The notes: generated by a model from the sequence alone, not told the origin. Shown: positions 25,102-35,009, counted from the stretch's first letter. The stretch is 64,000 bases of DNA from Trebonia sp964581815 (GCA_964581815.1 CAZORE010000026.1:5645-69644); one strand, 5' to 3'. Made by a program: numbers and translations.

Positions 25102-27261
25102 TTACGCTTCGGCCCCGTCCCCCTGCACCGCTCCCTCGCGGAGCTTGACGGCGCGGACCAGGAGCTGGGCGACGTCGATGACCTCGAGGGTCTGCTTGGC
25201 CTGGCCGGCTGCCTTCTTGGCGTTGACGGCGTCGCCGAGCATGACCATGCAGTAGGGGCAGGCGGTGGAGATGGTGTCGGGGTCCAGGGCGAGGGCCTCG
25301 TCGATCCGTTCCTCGTTGATCCTCTTGCCGGTTCTCTCCTCGAGCCACATGCGGGCGCCGCCGGCGCCGCAGCAGAAGCCTTTGCCCTTGCACCGGTGCA
25401 TCTCCTCGGCCCGGGTGCCGGGGACGGCGTCGATGATCTCCCGCGGCGGCGTGTAGACCTTGTTGTGCCGGCCAAGGAAGCACGGGTCGTGGTAGGTGAT
25501 CTTCTCCTCCACCGGGTTGACCGGGGTGAGCTTGCCCTCCTCGACGAGCCGGGCGAGCAGCTGGGTGTGGTGTATCACCTCGTAGTTGCCGCCGAGCTGC
25601 GGGTACTCGCGGCTGATGGTGTTGAAGCAGTGCGGGCAGGAGGCGATGACCTTCTTGCCCGTCCCCGCGCCCACGCCGGCGTCGTTGAGTGTCTCGATGT
25701 TCTGCTGGGCGAGCATGTTGAACACGAACTCGTTGCCCAGGCGGCGGGCCGGGTCGCCGGTGCACGCCTCCATCGGGCCGAGCACGGCGAACTTCACCCC
25801 GGCCACGTGCAGCAGTTCCGCGATCGCCTTGGTGGCCTTCTTCGCCCGGTCCTCAAGCGCCCCGGCGCAGCCGACCCAGTACAGGTACTCCACGTCGGCG
25901 GGGATGACACCGTCGAGGACGGGGACCTCGAAGTCAAGCTCGGTGATCCACTCAAGCCGCTTGTCCTCGGCCATGCCCCACGGGTTACCGCGGCGCTCCA
26001 GGTTGTTCAGCATCGTGGTCGCCTCGGTGGGGAAGGCGGACTCGATGAGCACCTGGTGGCGGCGCATCCCGTTGATGTGGTCGATGTGCTCGATGTCGAC
26101 CGGGCACTCGTTCACGCACGCGCCGCAGTTGGTGCACGCCCAGATCACCTCGGGATCGATGACCCCGTTGTCCGCCTCGGGGCCGACCAGCGGGCGGGAC
26201 GCCTCGGCCTTGATCAGGTCGGACAGGCTTTCCCGCTGCTCCTCGCTGGCCAGCAGGTACGGGGCCTTGGCGAACGCGTGGTCGCGCAGGTCGAGGATCA
26301 GCTGCTTGGGGCTCAATGGCTTGCCGGTCACCCAGGCGGGGCACTGCGACTGGCAGCGGCCGCACTCGGTGCAGGTGCCCAGGTCGAGCATGCCCTTCCA
26401 GGTCAGGTCCTCGACCTTGCCGATGCCGAACACGTCGGTGTCCGGGTCGGCTTCCTCGAAGTCGAGCACCTTCCCGCCCGAGCGCATCGGCTCAAGCGGC
26501 CCCAGGGCGTCCGGGCGGCGGGAGAACATGACGTTCACCGGGGCGAGGAAGATGTGCAGGTGCTTGGAGTAGGTCACGATCACCAGGAAGGCGAGGACCA
26601 CGGCCAGCTGCAGCAGGATGAAGACGACCTCGAGCACCGAGTTGACCCCGTACCCGAGCGGGTGCAGGATCTGGGCCACGACCCAGGACGCGAACGCCCA
26701 GGCGTGCGGGTAGGGGAACACGCCGGTGTTCTGCTGCGCGCCCCGGTAGATCAGCAGCGTGATGATGACCGAGGCGATCATGCCGAGCACGACCCAGGCG
26801 GCCCTGGTGTGCGAGCCGAAGAACCGTGACTTGCGGCCTTCCTTATGCGGGTCGTTGCGCAGCCGGATGACCGTGAACGTGGCGATGCCGCAGAGCACCC
26901 CGACGGCGAACAGGTCCTCGATGAACCCGACAACCGCCCAGTGCCCGATCCACGGGATCGAGAACGTCCGCTGGAACAGCGACCCGTAGGCCTCCAGGAT
27001 CGTCAGCATCAGCACGAGGAAGCCCCAGAACGTGGCGGCGTGCGCCATCCCGGGAACTGTCCACTTCAGCAGCTTCCGCTGCCCGATCACCTCGGTCAGC
27101 TGCGTTTCCGCCTCACCCCCCGGGTGCGACTTCGCGTACTCCAGCCGCTCCGGCGCGGGCTGGCCGCTGAACGCCAGCCGCTTCAGCCACCACACCCGCT
27201 GCCCGGCCACGGCAAACGCCGCCGCGGTCAGCACCAGGCCGACGATCATCCGCAGGACCAC
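25102..27261 (-). CDS. Heterodisulfide-reductase-like Fe-S membrane oxidoreductase (Rv0338c family)
   Basis: A 719-residue membrane protein. The N-terminal 270 residues contain about six membrane helices (respiratory nitrate reductase gamma-like). Then come two 4Fe-4S ferredoxin motifs (CTECGRCQSQCPAW and CTNCGACVNECPV) and two CCG-type cysteine-rich domains ending in CFLGRHNKVY and GFCCGAGGARMW. The family includes Rv0338c of M. tuberculosis, reported as essential, which also lies close to dnaK. GTG 27261 is chosen because AGGAGG stands six bases upstream; TTG 27267 directly follows the ribosome site. Its substrate and electron partner are unknown. Confidence 0.9.
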   Translation of the reverse strand: MVLRMIVGLVLTAAAFAVAGQRVWWLKRLAFSGQPAPERLEYAKSHPGGEAETQLTEVIGQRKLLKWTVPGMAHAATFWGFLVLMLTILEAYGSLFQRTFSIPWIGHWAVVGFIEDLFAVGVLCGIATFTVIRLRNDPHKEGRKSRFFGSHTRAAWVVLGMIASVIITLLIYRGAQQNTGVFPYPHAWAFASWVVAQILHPLGYGVNSVLEVVFILLQLAVVLAFLVIVTYSKHLHIFLAPVNVMFSRRPDALGPLEPMRSGGKVLDFEEADPDTDVFGIGKVEDLTWKGMLDLGTCTECGRCQSQCPAWVTGKPLSPKQLILDLRDHAFAKAPYLLASEEQRESLSDLIKAEASRPLVGPEADNGVIDPEVIWACTNCGACVNECPVDIEHIDHINGMRRHQVLIESAFPTEATTMLNNLERRGNPWGMAEDKRLEWITELDFEVPVLDGVIPADVEYLYWVGCAGALEDRAKKATKAIAELLHVAGVKFAVLGPMEACTGDPARRLGNEFVFNMLAQQNIETLNDAGVGAGTGKKVIASCPHCFNTISREYPQLGGNYEVIHHTQLLARLVEEGKLTPVNPVEEKITYHDPCFLGRHNKVYTPPREIIDAVPGTRAEEMHRCKGKGFCCGAGGARMWLEERTGKRINEERIDEALALDPDTISTACPYCMVMLGDAVNAKKAAGQAKQTLEVIDVAQLLVRAVKLREGAVQGDGAEA

Positions 27262-27417
27262 GCGCAACCTCCTTGTATGCCTGATGACCCAGCCTAACGG
27301 CGTGGCCTGTGATGCCCAAGATCCGGTGCCGCAGGGCGGACCGCAGCCAATCCCTACTGATGAGTAACTTAGCAGGAAATTCTTTCGGCGGGCGGGAATG
27401 ATCCGCGGAGCAGAAAA

Positions 27418-27438
27418 GTTGAGCGTAAGTGACTCAAG
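27418..27438. promoter_or_regulatory. HAIR operator 1 (HspR site)
   Basis: GTTGAGC-N7-ACTCAAG matches the HspR consensus CTTGAGT-N7-ACTCAAG, with a perfect right half and two mismatches in the left. It lies about 80 bases before the dnaK start. Confidence 0.75.
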
Positions 27439-27442
27439 TCAT

Positions 27443-27471
27443 TTGACAGCCGGGCAACCCTCGGGCAGGCT
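27443..27471 (+). promoter_or_regulatory. Candidate dnaK promoter
   Basis: A consensus -35 box TTGACA (27443-27448) is followed after 17 bases by CAGGCT (27466-27471), a poor -10. It lies between the two HAIR operators, as expected for a repressed heat-shock promoter. Confidence 0.5.
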
Positions 27472-27490
27472 TGAGCCCGGAAGACTCAAC
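27470..27490. promoter_or_regulatory. HAIR operator 2 (HspR site)
   Basis: CTTGAGC-N7-ACTCAAC matches the HspR consensus with one mismatch in each half. It overlaps the -10 region of the dnaK promoter and lies 26 bases before the dnaK start, so bound HspR would block initiation. Confidence 0.8.
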
Positions 27491-27515
27491 TTCACACACA
27501 CTACAAGGACTGCTC

Positions 27516-29369
27516 ATGGCACGTGCGGTAGGTATTGACCTCGGGACGACCAACTCTGTTGTCGCTGTCCTCGAAGGCGGGGAGCCGACGGTCATCGCAA
27601 ACGCGGAGGGCTCACGGACTACGCCGTCCGTCGTCGCGTTCGCAAAGAACGCTGAGGTGCTTGTCGGCGAGGTCGCGAAGCGGCAGGCCGTCACCAACGT
27701 GGACCGGACGATCCGTTCGGTCAAGCGGCACATGGGGACCGACTGGTCCGTCACCATCGACGGCAAGAAGTTCAACCCCCAGCAGATCAGCGCGTTCATC
27801 CTGCAGAAGCTCAAGCGGGACGCCGAGGCGTACCTGGGCGAGAAGATCACCGACGCGGTGATCACCGTCCCCGCGTACTTCAGCGACGCGCAGCGGCAGG
27901 CGACTAAGGAGGCCGGCGCCATCGCGGGCCTCAACGTCCTGCGGATCATCAACGAGCCGACCTCTGCGGCTCTCGCCTACCACCTGGAGAAGGAAGGGTC
28001 GGCCAAGATCCTGGTCTTCGACCTGGGCGGCGGCACCTTCGACGTCTCTCTGCTCGATGTCGGCGACGGCGTGGTCGAGGTCGAGGCGACCAGCGGCGAC
28101 AACCACCTCGGTGGCGACGACTGGGACCAGCGGATCGTCGACTGGCTGGTGCAGGACTTCAAGTCCGGCTACGGCCTTGACTTGTCCAAGGACAAGATGG
28201 CGCTGCAGCGGCTGCGCGAGGCGGCGGAGAAGGCCAAGATCGAGCTGTCGCAGTCGATGGAGTCGCAGATCAACCTGCCCTACATCAGCCACGGCCCGGA
28301 CGGCCCCCTGCACCTGGACACCCGGCTCACCCGGGCCGAGTTCCAGCGGATGACCTCCGACCTGCTCGACCGCTGCAAGGGCCCGTTCCAGCAGGTCATC
28401 AAGGACGCCAACGCCAAGCTGAGCGAGATCGACCACGTCGTGCTCGTCGGCGGCTCCACCCGGATGCCCGCCGTCGTGGACCTGGTCAAGTCGCTGACCG
28501 GCGGCAAGGAGCCCAACAAGGGCGTTAACCCGGACGAGGTCGTCGCCGTTGGCGCCTGCCTGCAGGCCGGCGTGCTCAAGGGCGAGGTCAAGGACATCCT
28601 GCTGCTCGACGTGACCCCGCTGTCCCTTGGCATCGAGACCAAGGGCGGTATCTTCACCAAGCTCATCGAGCGCAACACCACGATCCCGACCAAGAAGTCG
28701 GAGATCTTCACCACGGCGGACGACAACCAGCCGTCGGTGCAGATCCAGGTGTACCAGGGCGAGCGTGAGATCGCCGCGTACAACAAGAAGCTGGGCATGT
28801 TCGACCTGACCGGCATCGCGCCGGCCCCGCGCGGCATCCCGCAGATCGAGGTCGCCTTCGACATCGACGCCAACGGCATCGTGAGCGTGTCCGCCAAGGA
28901 CCTGGGCACGGGCAAGCAGCAGTCGGTGCAGATCACCGGCGGCTCGGCGCTGAACAAGGACGACATCGAGAAGATGGTCCGCGACGCTGAGCAGTACGCC
29001 GAGGAGGACCGCAAGCGCCGCGAGGAGGCCGAGGTCCGCAACCAGGCCGACACGCTCGTCTACTCGACGGAGAAGTTCCTCGCCGAGAACGACGAGAAGG
29101 TGCCCGCGGACGTCAAGGCCGAGGTGAAGGACGCCATCGCCGACCTGAAGAAGGCCATCGAGGGCAACGACATCGACGCCATCAAGACGGCGAGCGAGCA
29201 CGCCGCCACGGTCAGCCAGAAGATGGGCAGCGCCATCTACGCCGCGGCCCAGGCCGAGCGGCAGGCCTCCGGCGAGGCCGGCGGCGCCGGCTCGGAAGCC
29301 CCGCAGGACCAGGACGAGGACGTGGTTGACGCCGAGATCGTCGACGAAGGCGAAGGCGGCGCTGCCTGA
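27516..29369 (+). CDS. dnaK: Molecular chaperone DnaK (Hsp70)
   Basis: ATP-dependent Hsp70 chaperone. The 617 residues begin MARAVGIDLGTTNSVVAVLEGG; the phosphate loops IDLGTTNS and VFDLGGGTFDVS, the linker DVTPLSLGIET and the acidic tail EDVVDAEIVDEG are present. ATG 27516 is preferred over upstream in-frame codons because the family begins here and CAAGGA precedes it. First gene of the HspR operon with two HAIR operators. In actinobacteria DnaK itself acts as corepressor of HspR, which closes a feedback loop. Confidence 0.98.
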   Translation: MARAVGIDLGTTNSVVAVLEGGEPTVIANAEGSRTTPSVVAFAKNAEVLVGEVAKRQAVTNVDRTIRSVKRHMGTDWSVTIDGKKFNPQQISAFILQKLKRDAEAYLGEKITDAVITVPAYFSDAQRQATKEAGAIAGLNVLRIINEPTSAALAYHLEKEGSAKILVFDLGGGTFDVSLLDVGDGVVEVEATSGDNHLGGDDWDQRIVDWLVQDFKSGYGLDLSKDKMALQRLREAAEKAKIELSQSMESQINLPYISHGPDGPLHLDTRLTRAEFQRMTSDLLDRCKGPFQQVIKDANAKLSEIDHVVLVGGSTRMPAVVDLVKSLTGGKEPNKGVNPDEVVAVGACLQAGVLKGEVKDILLLDVTPLSLGIETKGGIFTKLIERNTTIPTKKSEIFTTADDNQPSVQIQVYQGEREIAAYNKKLGMFDLTGIAPAPRGIPQIEVAFDIDANGIVSVSAKDLGTGKQQSVQITGGSALNKDDIEKMVRDAEQYAEEDRKRREEAEVRNQADTLVYSTEKFLAENDEKVPADVKAEVKDAIADLKKAIEGNDIDAIKTASEHAATVSQKMGSAIYAAAQAERQASGEAGGAGSEAPQDQDEDVVDAEIVDEGEGGAA

Positions 29370-30130
29370 TGACAGCACCTGAGGAACCTGGCACGGGGCC
29401 GGTGATCCGCGATAACCGGCGGATCGACCCGGTCACCGGGCAGGCGCGAAGGGGCAAGCACGCGGCTTCCCAGCCGGCCGGCACCATGGGTGCCGGCCGG
29501 CCGGGGGGGCCCGGCGCGGCCCGGCACGTCAGGGCGGGCGAGGACGCCAGCTCCCCGGCGGAGGTAGTCACCCCGCCCGAGGGCGGGTCAGCGCCGGCCG
29601 CGGGCGCGGGCGGCGGTGCCCAGTCCGCCCCGGCCGAGCTGGCCCAGGTCAGCAAGCTGCAGGGTCAGCTGGCTGAGCGCACCGCCGACCTGCAGCGACT
29701 CCAGGCGGAGTACGCCAACTACCGCAAGCGGGTGGACAGGGACCGGGTCACGGTGCGCGAGCACGCGGTCGCCGGGACCCTGCTCGAGCTGCTGCCCGTC
29801 CTTGACGCCATCGGCCAGGCCCGCGATCACGGCGAGCTGTCCGGCGGCTTCAAGTCGGTGGCGGACTCGCTCCAGGCGGTGACGGGCAAGCTCGGGCTGG
29901 TCAGCTACGGGCAGCGCGGCGACGCCTTCGACCCGAAGATCCACGAGGCGCTGACGCACACCTACTCCGCCGACGTGACCGAGGACACCTGCGTGGAGAT
30001 CTTCCAGCCGGGCTACAAGGTAGGCGAGCGGATCCTGCGGCCGGCCCGCGTAGCGGTCGCTGCCCCGGCCACCGGGCCGGACGGAAGCGGCAACACCGCC
30101 GACTGGCCGACCGGTGAAGACAACAACTAA
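29369..30130 (+). CDS. grpE: Nucleotide exchange factor GrpE
   Basis: Releases ADP from DnaK. 253 residues: a long variable N-terminal extension rich in Gly, Ala and Pro (1-90), a coiled-coil segment (LQGQLAERTADLQRLQAEY), and the beta-wing domain (FDPKIHEALTH, ILRPARVAVA). The start overlaps the dnaK stop (TGATGA), so translation is coupled. Longer than E. coli GrpE because of the disordered N-terminus, as is usual in actinobacteria. Confidence 0.95.
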   Translation: MTAPEEPGTGPVIRDNRRIDPVTGQARRGKHAASQPAGTMGAGRPGGPGAARHVRAGEDASSPAEVVTPPEGGSAPAAGAGGGAQSAPAELAQVSKLQGQLAERTADLQRLQAEYANYRKRVDRDRVTVREHAVAGTLLELLPVLDAIGQARDHGELSGGFKSVADSLQAVTGKLGLVSYGQRGDAFDPKIHEALTHTYSADVTEDTCVEIFQPGYKVGERILRPARVAVAAPATGPDGSGNTADWPTGEDNN

Positions 30131-30148
30131 ACAGCCCAGCGAGGCCAG

Positions 30149-31288
30149 ATGAGCGCGAAGGACTACCAGAAGGACTACTACAAGACGCTTGGCGTGCCGA
30201 AGACCGCGACGGCCGCCGAGATCAAGAAGTCCTACCGTGAGCTCGCGCGGAAGTGGCATCCCGACGCGAACAAGGGCAGCGCCGACGCCGAGGAGCGCTT
30301 CAAGGAGATCACCGAGGCGTACAACGTGCTCTCCGATGAGAAGCAGCGCAAGGAGTACGACGAGGCGCGCTCGATGTTCGGCGGGTTCCGCGTGCCCACG
30401 GGGACCAGGCCCGGGCCTGGCGGCACCACGTTCGACCTTGGTGACCTCTTCGGGGGCAGCGACGGGCTCGGTGACGTCCTTGGCGGGATCTTCCGCAACC
30501 GCACCGGCACGGCAGGCAGCCGGGCGCGGCGCGGCGCGGACGTGGAGACCGAGACCACGCTGTCCTTCGGCGACGCGATCGACGGCGCTACCGTGTCACT
30601 GCGGCTGACCGGCGAGGGCCCCTGCCCGGTCTGCGGCGGCACGGGCGCGAAGTCGGGCACGGTGCCCAAGGTCTGCCCGGACTGCCACGGCACCGGGCAG
30701 CAGTCGAGGAACCTGGGCGGCTTCGGGCTCTCCGAGCCCTGCAAGACGTGCCGGGGCCGGGGCCTCGTGGTGGAGGATCCCTGCCAGGCGTGCAGCGGCA
30801 GCGGCCGGGCGATGAGCTCGCGGACCATCCCGGTGCGCATCCCGGCCGGCGTGGCCGACGGCCAGCGGATCAAGATCCCCGGCAAGGGGGCTCCCGGCGA
30901 GCACGGCGGCAAGGCGGGCGACCTGTACGTACGGGTGCACGTCACCCCGCACGGGGTGTTCGGCCGGAGCGGCGACAACCTGACGGTGTCGGTGCCCGTC
31001 ACCATCACCGAACTGGCGCTCGGCGCGGATATCAAGGTGCCGACGCACCGCGGCCCCGCGGTCACCGTGCGCATCAAGCCTGGCTCGGCGAACGGGACCG
31101 TCATGCGGGTCGCTGGCCGGGGAGTCCGCCGCAAGGACGGGACGATGGGCGACCTGCGCGCCACCCTTGAGGTGACGGTGCCGCAAGACCTCAGCAAGAA
31201 GGCCAAGTCGGCGCTTGAGGACCTGCGGATCGCCACGGCCGGCCCTGACCCGCGCGAGGAACTGCTCCGCCGGGCTCGGGAAGAGTAG
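30149..31288 (+). CDS. dnaJ: Molecular chaperone DnaJ
   Basis: Type I Hsp40. The 379 residues contain a J-domain with WHPDANKG (HPD motif), a Gly/Phe region (RVPTGTRPGPGGTTFDLGDL), a zinc domain with four CxxCxGxG repeats (CPVCGGTG, CPDCHGTG, CKTCRGRG, CQACSGSG), and the C-terminal substrate-binding domains. Third gene of the operon, 18 nt after grpE. Confidence 0.97.
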   Translation: MSAKDYQKDYYKTLGVPKTATAAEIKKSYRELARKWHPDANKGSADAEERFKEITEAYNVLSDEKQRKEYDEARSMFGGFRVPTGTRPGPGGTTFDLGDLFGGSDGLGDVLGGIFRNRTGTAGSRARRGADVETETTLSFGDAIDGATVSLRLTGEGPCPVCGGTGAKSGTVPKVCPDCHGTGQQSRNLGGFGLSEPCKTCRGRGLVVEDPCQACSGSGRAMSSRTIPVRIPAGVADGQRIKIPGKGAPGEHGGKAGDLYVRVHVTPHGVFGRSGDNLTVSVPVTITELALGADIKVPTHRGPAVTVRIKPGSANGTVMRVAGRGVRRKDGTMGDLRATLEVTVPQDLSKKAKSALEDLRIATAGPDPREELLRRAREE

Positions 31289-31330
31289 CAAAGTTCACCC
31301 GATCGACCGGGACGGAAGGAAGGAGATGAC

Positions 31331-31807
31331 ATGAGCAGCCCCTACCAGCTGTCCGATGACATGCCCGTGTACGTCATCTCCGTGGCCGCGAGCCTGTCCG
31401 GCATGCATCCGCAGACGCTGCGTGGCTATGAGAGGGTCGGCCTGGTGACGCCACGGCGCACCTCAGGCGGTGGCCGCCGCTACTCGATGCGGGACATCCT
31501 GGCGCTCCGGGAGATCCAGCGGCTCTCCCAGGACGAGGGCATCAATCTCTCCGGCATCAAGCGCATCCTCGATCTCGAGCGGGAGCTTGAGCAGACCAGG
31601 CTGATGGCGGCCGAGTTGCACGCCGAGCTGTCTGTGCTGCGCAACGAGCTGGAATCAACCCGCGCGGTGGCCGCGCGGCTCGCCGAGCTGCGGCGCTCGC
31701 AGACCGTCGACCCGGCGGCCGCGCTCGTGCCGGTCCGGCCCTCGACCAGGATGACCTTCTGGCAGGGCGGTCCGAAGCAGGGCGGTCAGCGCGGCGCGGC
31801 CGAGTAG
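31331..31807 (+). CDS. hspR: Heat-shock repressor HspR (MerR family)
   Basis: A 158-residue MerR-type repressor that binds the HAIR operators. The DNA-binding domain reads VISVAASLSGMHPQTLRGYE and RRYSMRDILALREIQRL, followed by a coiled dimerisation helix (LDLERELEQTRLMAAELHA). GGAAGGAG precedes the start. Being the fourth gene of the operon it represses, it gives autoregulation. The C-terminal tail is basic. Confidence 0.95.
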   Translation: MSSPYQLSDDMPVYVISVAASLSGMHPQTLRGYERVGLVTPRRTSGGGRRYSMRDILALREIQRLSQDEGINLSGIKRILDLERELEQTRLMAAELHAELSVLRNELESTRAVAARLAELRRSQTVDPAAALVPVRPSTRMTFWQGGPKQGGQRGAAE

Positions 31808-31843
31808 TGAACAAGTTAATAGCGATCCAGGGGGATCAGACTC

Positions 31844-34450
31844 ATGGCTTACAAGAGAACCACCAAGAGCGAGGAAGCGATCGGCGCGGCCATCCAGCAG
31901 GCGACTGCGGACGGTAACCCCCAGGTCGAGCCGGTGCACCTGCTTCTCTCGCTGCTGCAGCAGCCGGATGGCATGATCCAGCCGGTGTTCGAAAGGGTCG
32001 GCGCGGACCTGGCCAAGGTGCGCGGGGAGGCGGCGGCGCTACGGCAGAAGCTCCCGCAGACCCACGGCGCGGCGGCGAGCCGTCCCGACGGGTCCCGCCA
32101 GCTGCTGTCGGTGCTCAACACCGCCGAGGAACTGGCCAGGGAGATGGGCGATGACTACCTCTCCACCGAGCACCTGCTCGTAGGCCTCGCGACCGGCAAC
32201 GGGCCGCTGGCCAGGGCCCTGCAGCAGGCCGGCGCCACCCCGGAGGCGCTGACCGACGCCATCAAGCAGCTGCGGGGCGGCGCCCGGGTCACCACACCGG
32301 ACCCGGAGACCACCTTCCAGGCGCTTGAGAAGTTCGGCGTCGACTTCACCCAGCTGGCGCGGGACGGCAAGCTTGACCCGGTGATCGGCCGCGACTCCGA
32401 GATCCGTCGCGTGGTCCAGGTGCTGTCCAGGCGGACGAAGAACAACCCGGTGCTCATCGGCGAGCCCGGCGTCGGCAAGACGGCCGTCGTGGAAGGCCTC
32501 GCCCAGCGCATCGTGGCGGGCGACGTGCCCGAGTCGCTGCGCGGCAAGCGACTGATCTCGCTTGACCTTGGCAGCATGGTCGCCGGCGCGAAGTACCGCG
32601 GCGAGTTCGAGGAGCGGCTCAAGGCCGTGCTCAACGAGATCAAGGCGAGCGACGGCCAGGTGATCACGTTCATCGACGAGCTGCACACGGTCGTCGGGGC
32701 CGGCCGGGCCGACGGGGCGATGGACGCGGGCAACATGCTCAAGCCGATGCTCGCCCGCGGCGAGCTGCGCATGGTCGGCGCCACTACGCTTGATGAGTAC
32801 CGCGAGCGGATCGAGAAGGACCCGGCGCTCGAGCGCCGGTTCCAGCAGGTCCTGGTGGGCGAGCCGTCCGTCGAGGACACGATCGCGATCCTGCGCGGGC
32901 TCAAGGGCCGGTACGAGGCGCATCACCAGGTGCAGATCTCCGATGCGGCGCTGGTCGCGGCGGCGGCGCTGTCCGACCGCTACATCACCGCCAGGTTCCT
33001 GCCAGACAAGGCCATCGACCTGGTGGACGAGGCCGCCTCCCGGCTGCGGATGGAGATCGACTCCTCCCCCGTGGAAGTTGACGAGCTGCGCCGCACGGTC
33101 GACCGGATGAAGATGGAGGAGCTCGCGCTCTCCCGTGAGTCCGACGCGGCGAGCAAGGACCGCCTGGAGAAGCTGCGCGCCGACCTAGCGGACCGGCAGG
33201 AGCAGCTCACCGCGCTGACCGCGCGCTGGGAGCAGGAGAAGTCCGGGCTGAACCGGGTCGGCGAGCTCAAGAAGAGGCTCGACGACCTCAAGGGCCAGTC
33301 CGAGCGGGCCAAGCGCGACGGGGACCTCGAGGCTGCCTCCAGGCTGGACTACGGCGAGATCCCGGCGCTGGAGAAGGAGATCGCCAAGGCAGCGGCGAGC
33401 GACAAGCCTGCCGAGGCCGCGGTGCCCGCTGCGCCGCCCATGGTGAAGGAAGAGGTCGGACCGGACGACGTGGCCGACGTCGTGTCCGCGTGGACCGGAA
33501 TCCCCGCCGGGCGGCTGCTCGAGGGCGAGACTGGCAAGCTGCTGCGCATGGAGGACGAGCTCGGGTCCCGGGTAATCGGCCAGGCGAGCGCCGTGCAGGC
33601 GGTGTCCGACGCGGTGCGCCGAGCGCGGGCGGGGGTGTCCGACCCGGACCGGCCGACCGGATCCTTCTTGTTCCTCGGGCCGACCGGAGTCGGCAAGACG
33701 GAGCTGGCTAAGGCCCTCGCCGAGTTCCTGTTCGATGACGAGCGGGCGATGATCCGCATCGACATGAGCGAGTACGGCGAGAAGCACTCGGTCGCGCGGC
33801 TGGTCGGCGCGCCGCCCGGCTACGTCGGCTATGAGGAGGGCGGGCAGCTCACCGAGGCGGTGCGGCGGCGTCCGTACTGCGTCGTGCTGCTCGACGAGGT
33901 GGAAAAGGCGCACTCCGAGGTCTTCGATGTGCTGCTTCAGGTCCTCGATGACGGGCGGCTCACCGACGGGCAAGGACGGACCGTGGACTTCCGTAACACG
34001 ATCCTCATCCTCACCTCGAACCTGGGCTCGTCCTTCATCGCCGATCCCGCCCTGGACGACCGGGCGAAGCGCGAGGCGGTGATGGCCGCGGTTCGCGCCG
34101 CGTTCAAGCCCGAGTTCCTCAACCGGCTGGACGACGTGATCATCTTCGACTCGCTGTCCACGGCGGAGCTGAGCCGCATCGTCGACATCCAGGTCGCGCG
34201 GCTCGGCAAGCGGCTGTCCGCGCGGCGGCTCACCCTGACGGTCACGTCGGCCGCCAGGGACTGGCTGGCGCTCACCGGGTTCGACCCGGTGTACGGGGCC
34301 CGGCCGCTGCGGCGGCTCGTGCAGTCGGCGATCGGCGACAAGCTGGCGAAGGGGCTGCTAACCGGGTCGATCGCCGACGGCGACGAGGTGATCGTGGACC
34401 TCGACCAGGACGCGGACGCGCTTACCGTGAAGGCGGCCGCCCGGGTGTGA
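31844..34450 (+). CDS. clpB: ATP-dependent disaggregase ClpB
   Basis: Hexameric AAA+ disaggregase that works with DnaK. 868 residues: N domain (1-150), AAA1 with GEPGVGKTAVVEG, the long coiled-coil middle domain (about 400-525), and AAA2 with GPTGVGKTELAKAL and a C-terminal sensor region. It lies 36 nt after hspR with no separate HAIR operator visible, so it probably belongs to the dnaK operon. In Streptomyces clpB is a separate HspR-controlled unit. Convergent with the TPR-like gene 13 nt away. Confidence 0.96.
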   Translation: MAYKRTTKSEEAIGAAIQQATADGNPQVEPVHLLLSLLQQPDGMIQPVFERVGADLAKVRGEAAALRQKLPQTHGAAASRPDGSRQLLSVLNTAEELAREMGDDYLSTEHLLVGLATGNGPLARALQQAGATPEALTDAIKQLRGGARVTTPDPETTFQALEKFGVDFTQLARDGKLDPVIGRDSEIRRVVQVLSRRTKNNPVLIGEPGVGKTAVVEGLAQRIVAGDVPESLRGKRLISLDLGSMVAGAKYRGEFEERLKAVLNEIKASDGQVITFIDELHTVVGAGRADGAMDAGNMLKPMLARGELRMVGATTLDEYRERIEKDPALERRFQQVLVGEPSVEDTIAILRGLKGRYEAHHQVQISDAALVAAAALSDRYITARFLPDKAIDLVDEAASRLRMEIDSSPVEVDELRRTVDRMKMEELALSRESDAASKDRLEKLRADLADRQEQLTALTARWEQEKSGLNRVGELKKRLDDLKGQSERAKRDGDLEAASRLDYGEIPALEKEIAKAAASDKPAEAAVPAAPPMVKEEVGPDDVADVVSAWTGIPAGRLLEGETGKLLRMEDELGSRVIGQASAVQAVSDAVRRARAGVSDPDRPTGSFLFLGPTGVGKTELAKALAEFLFDDERAMIRIDMSEYGEKHSVARLVGAPPGYVGYEEGGQLTEAVRRRPYCVVLLDEVEKAHSEVFDVLLQVLDDGRLTDGQGRTVDFRNTILILTSNLGSSFIADPALDDRAKREAVMAAVRAAFKPEFLNRLDDVIIFDSLSTAELSRIVDIQVARLGKRLSARRLTLTVTSAARDWLALTGFDPVYGARPLRRLVQSAIGDKLAKGLLTGSIADGDEVIVDLDQDADALTVKAAARV

Positions 34451-34463
34451 CCAGCCGGATCCG

Positions 34464-35009
34464 CTAACGGGCCGGGTGGGTGTCGTCCAGCATGTGGTCG
34501 TAATCGTCCTCATCGAGGCCGAGATCCACCCGGATCCGGTAGCGCAGGCGGAGCAGCAGCTGGAGCTCGGCGTCATCGCCAAGCTGTATGCACCGCTCGA
34601 CCCCGGACGTCGCCCAGTCGAGGGCACCGCGCAGGTCTCCCTGCTCGGTGAACAGCTCGGCGAGCAGGTCACAGGTGCGCGGGGTGACCGCGTCGCGGTC
34701 AGCGGTGAGCGCGCTCAGCATCACCCGCGCCTCGACGTCACGGCCGAGGTCGAGTAGCGCCCGGGCCAGCGGCACCCTGGGGTCGGCGAACGTGACGCCG
34801 CCATCCTCGATCGCGGCGGAGAACTCATCCGCCGCGCGCTGCGGGTCGTCAGCGCTCATCCACTGCTCGCCTGCCCGCAAGTGGAACTCGGCGCGCAGGC
34901 CCAGCTCGGCCTGCTGGGCCAGTTCGCTCATCTGGACGGCGGCCCGCACATGGTTGCCAGTACGTGCCGCCTGGAACTCGATCTCGTCGAATTCCTCGAC
35001 GCTCGCCAT
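34464..35009 (-). CDS. Tetratricopeptide-like helical protein
   Basis: A 181-residue soluble protein of helical repeats: GNHVRAAVQMSELAQQAELG, HLRAGEQWMSADDPQRAADE, PLARALLDLGRDVEARVML and ELFTEQGDLRGALDWATSG resemble successive TPR units. A homologous gene is common near clpB in actinobacteria. ATG 35009 gives MASVEEFDEIE; the frame continues upstream without similarity. Binding partner unknown. Confidence 0.75.
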   Translation of the reverse strand: MASVEEFDEIEFQAARTGNHVRAAVQMSELAQQAELGLRAEFHLRAGEQWMSADDPQRAADEFSAAIEDGGVTFADPRVPLARALLDLGRDVEARVMLSALTADRDAVTPRTCDLLAELFTEQGDLRGALDWATSGVERCIQLGDDAELQLLLRLRYRIRVDLGLDEDDYDHMLDDTHPAR

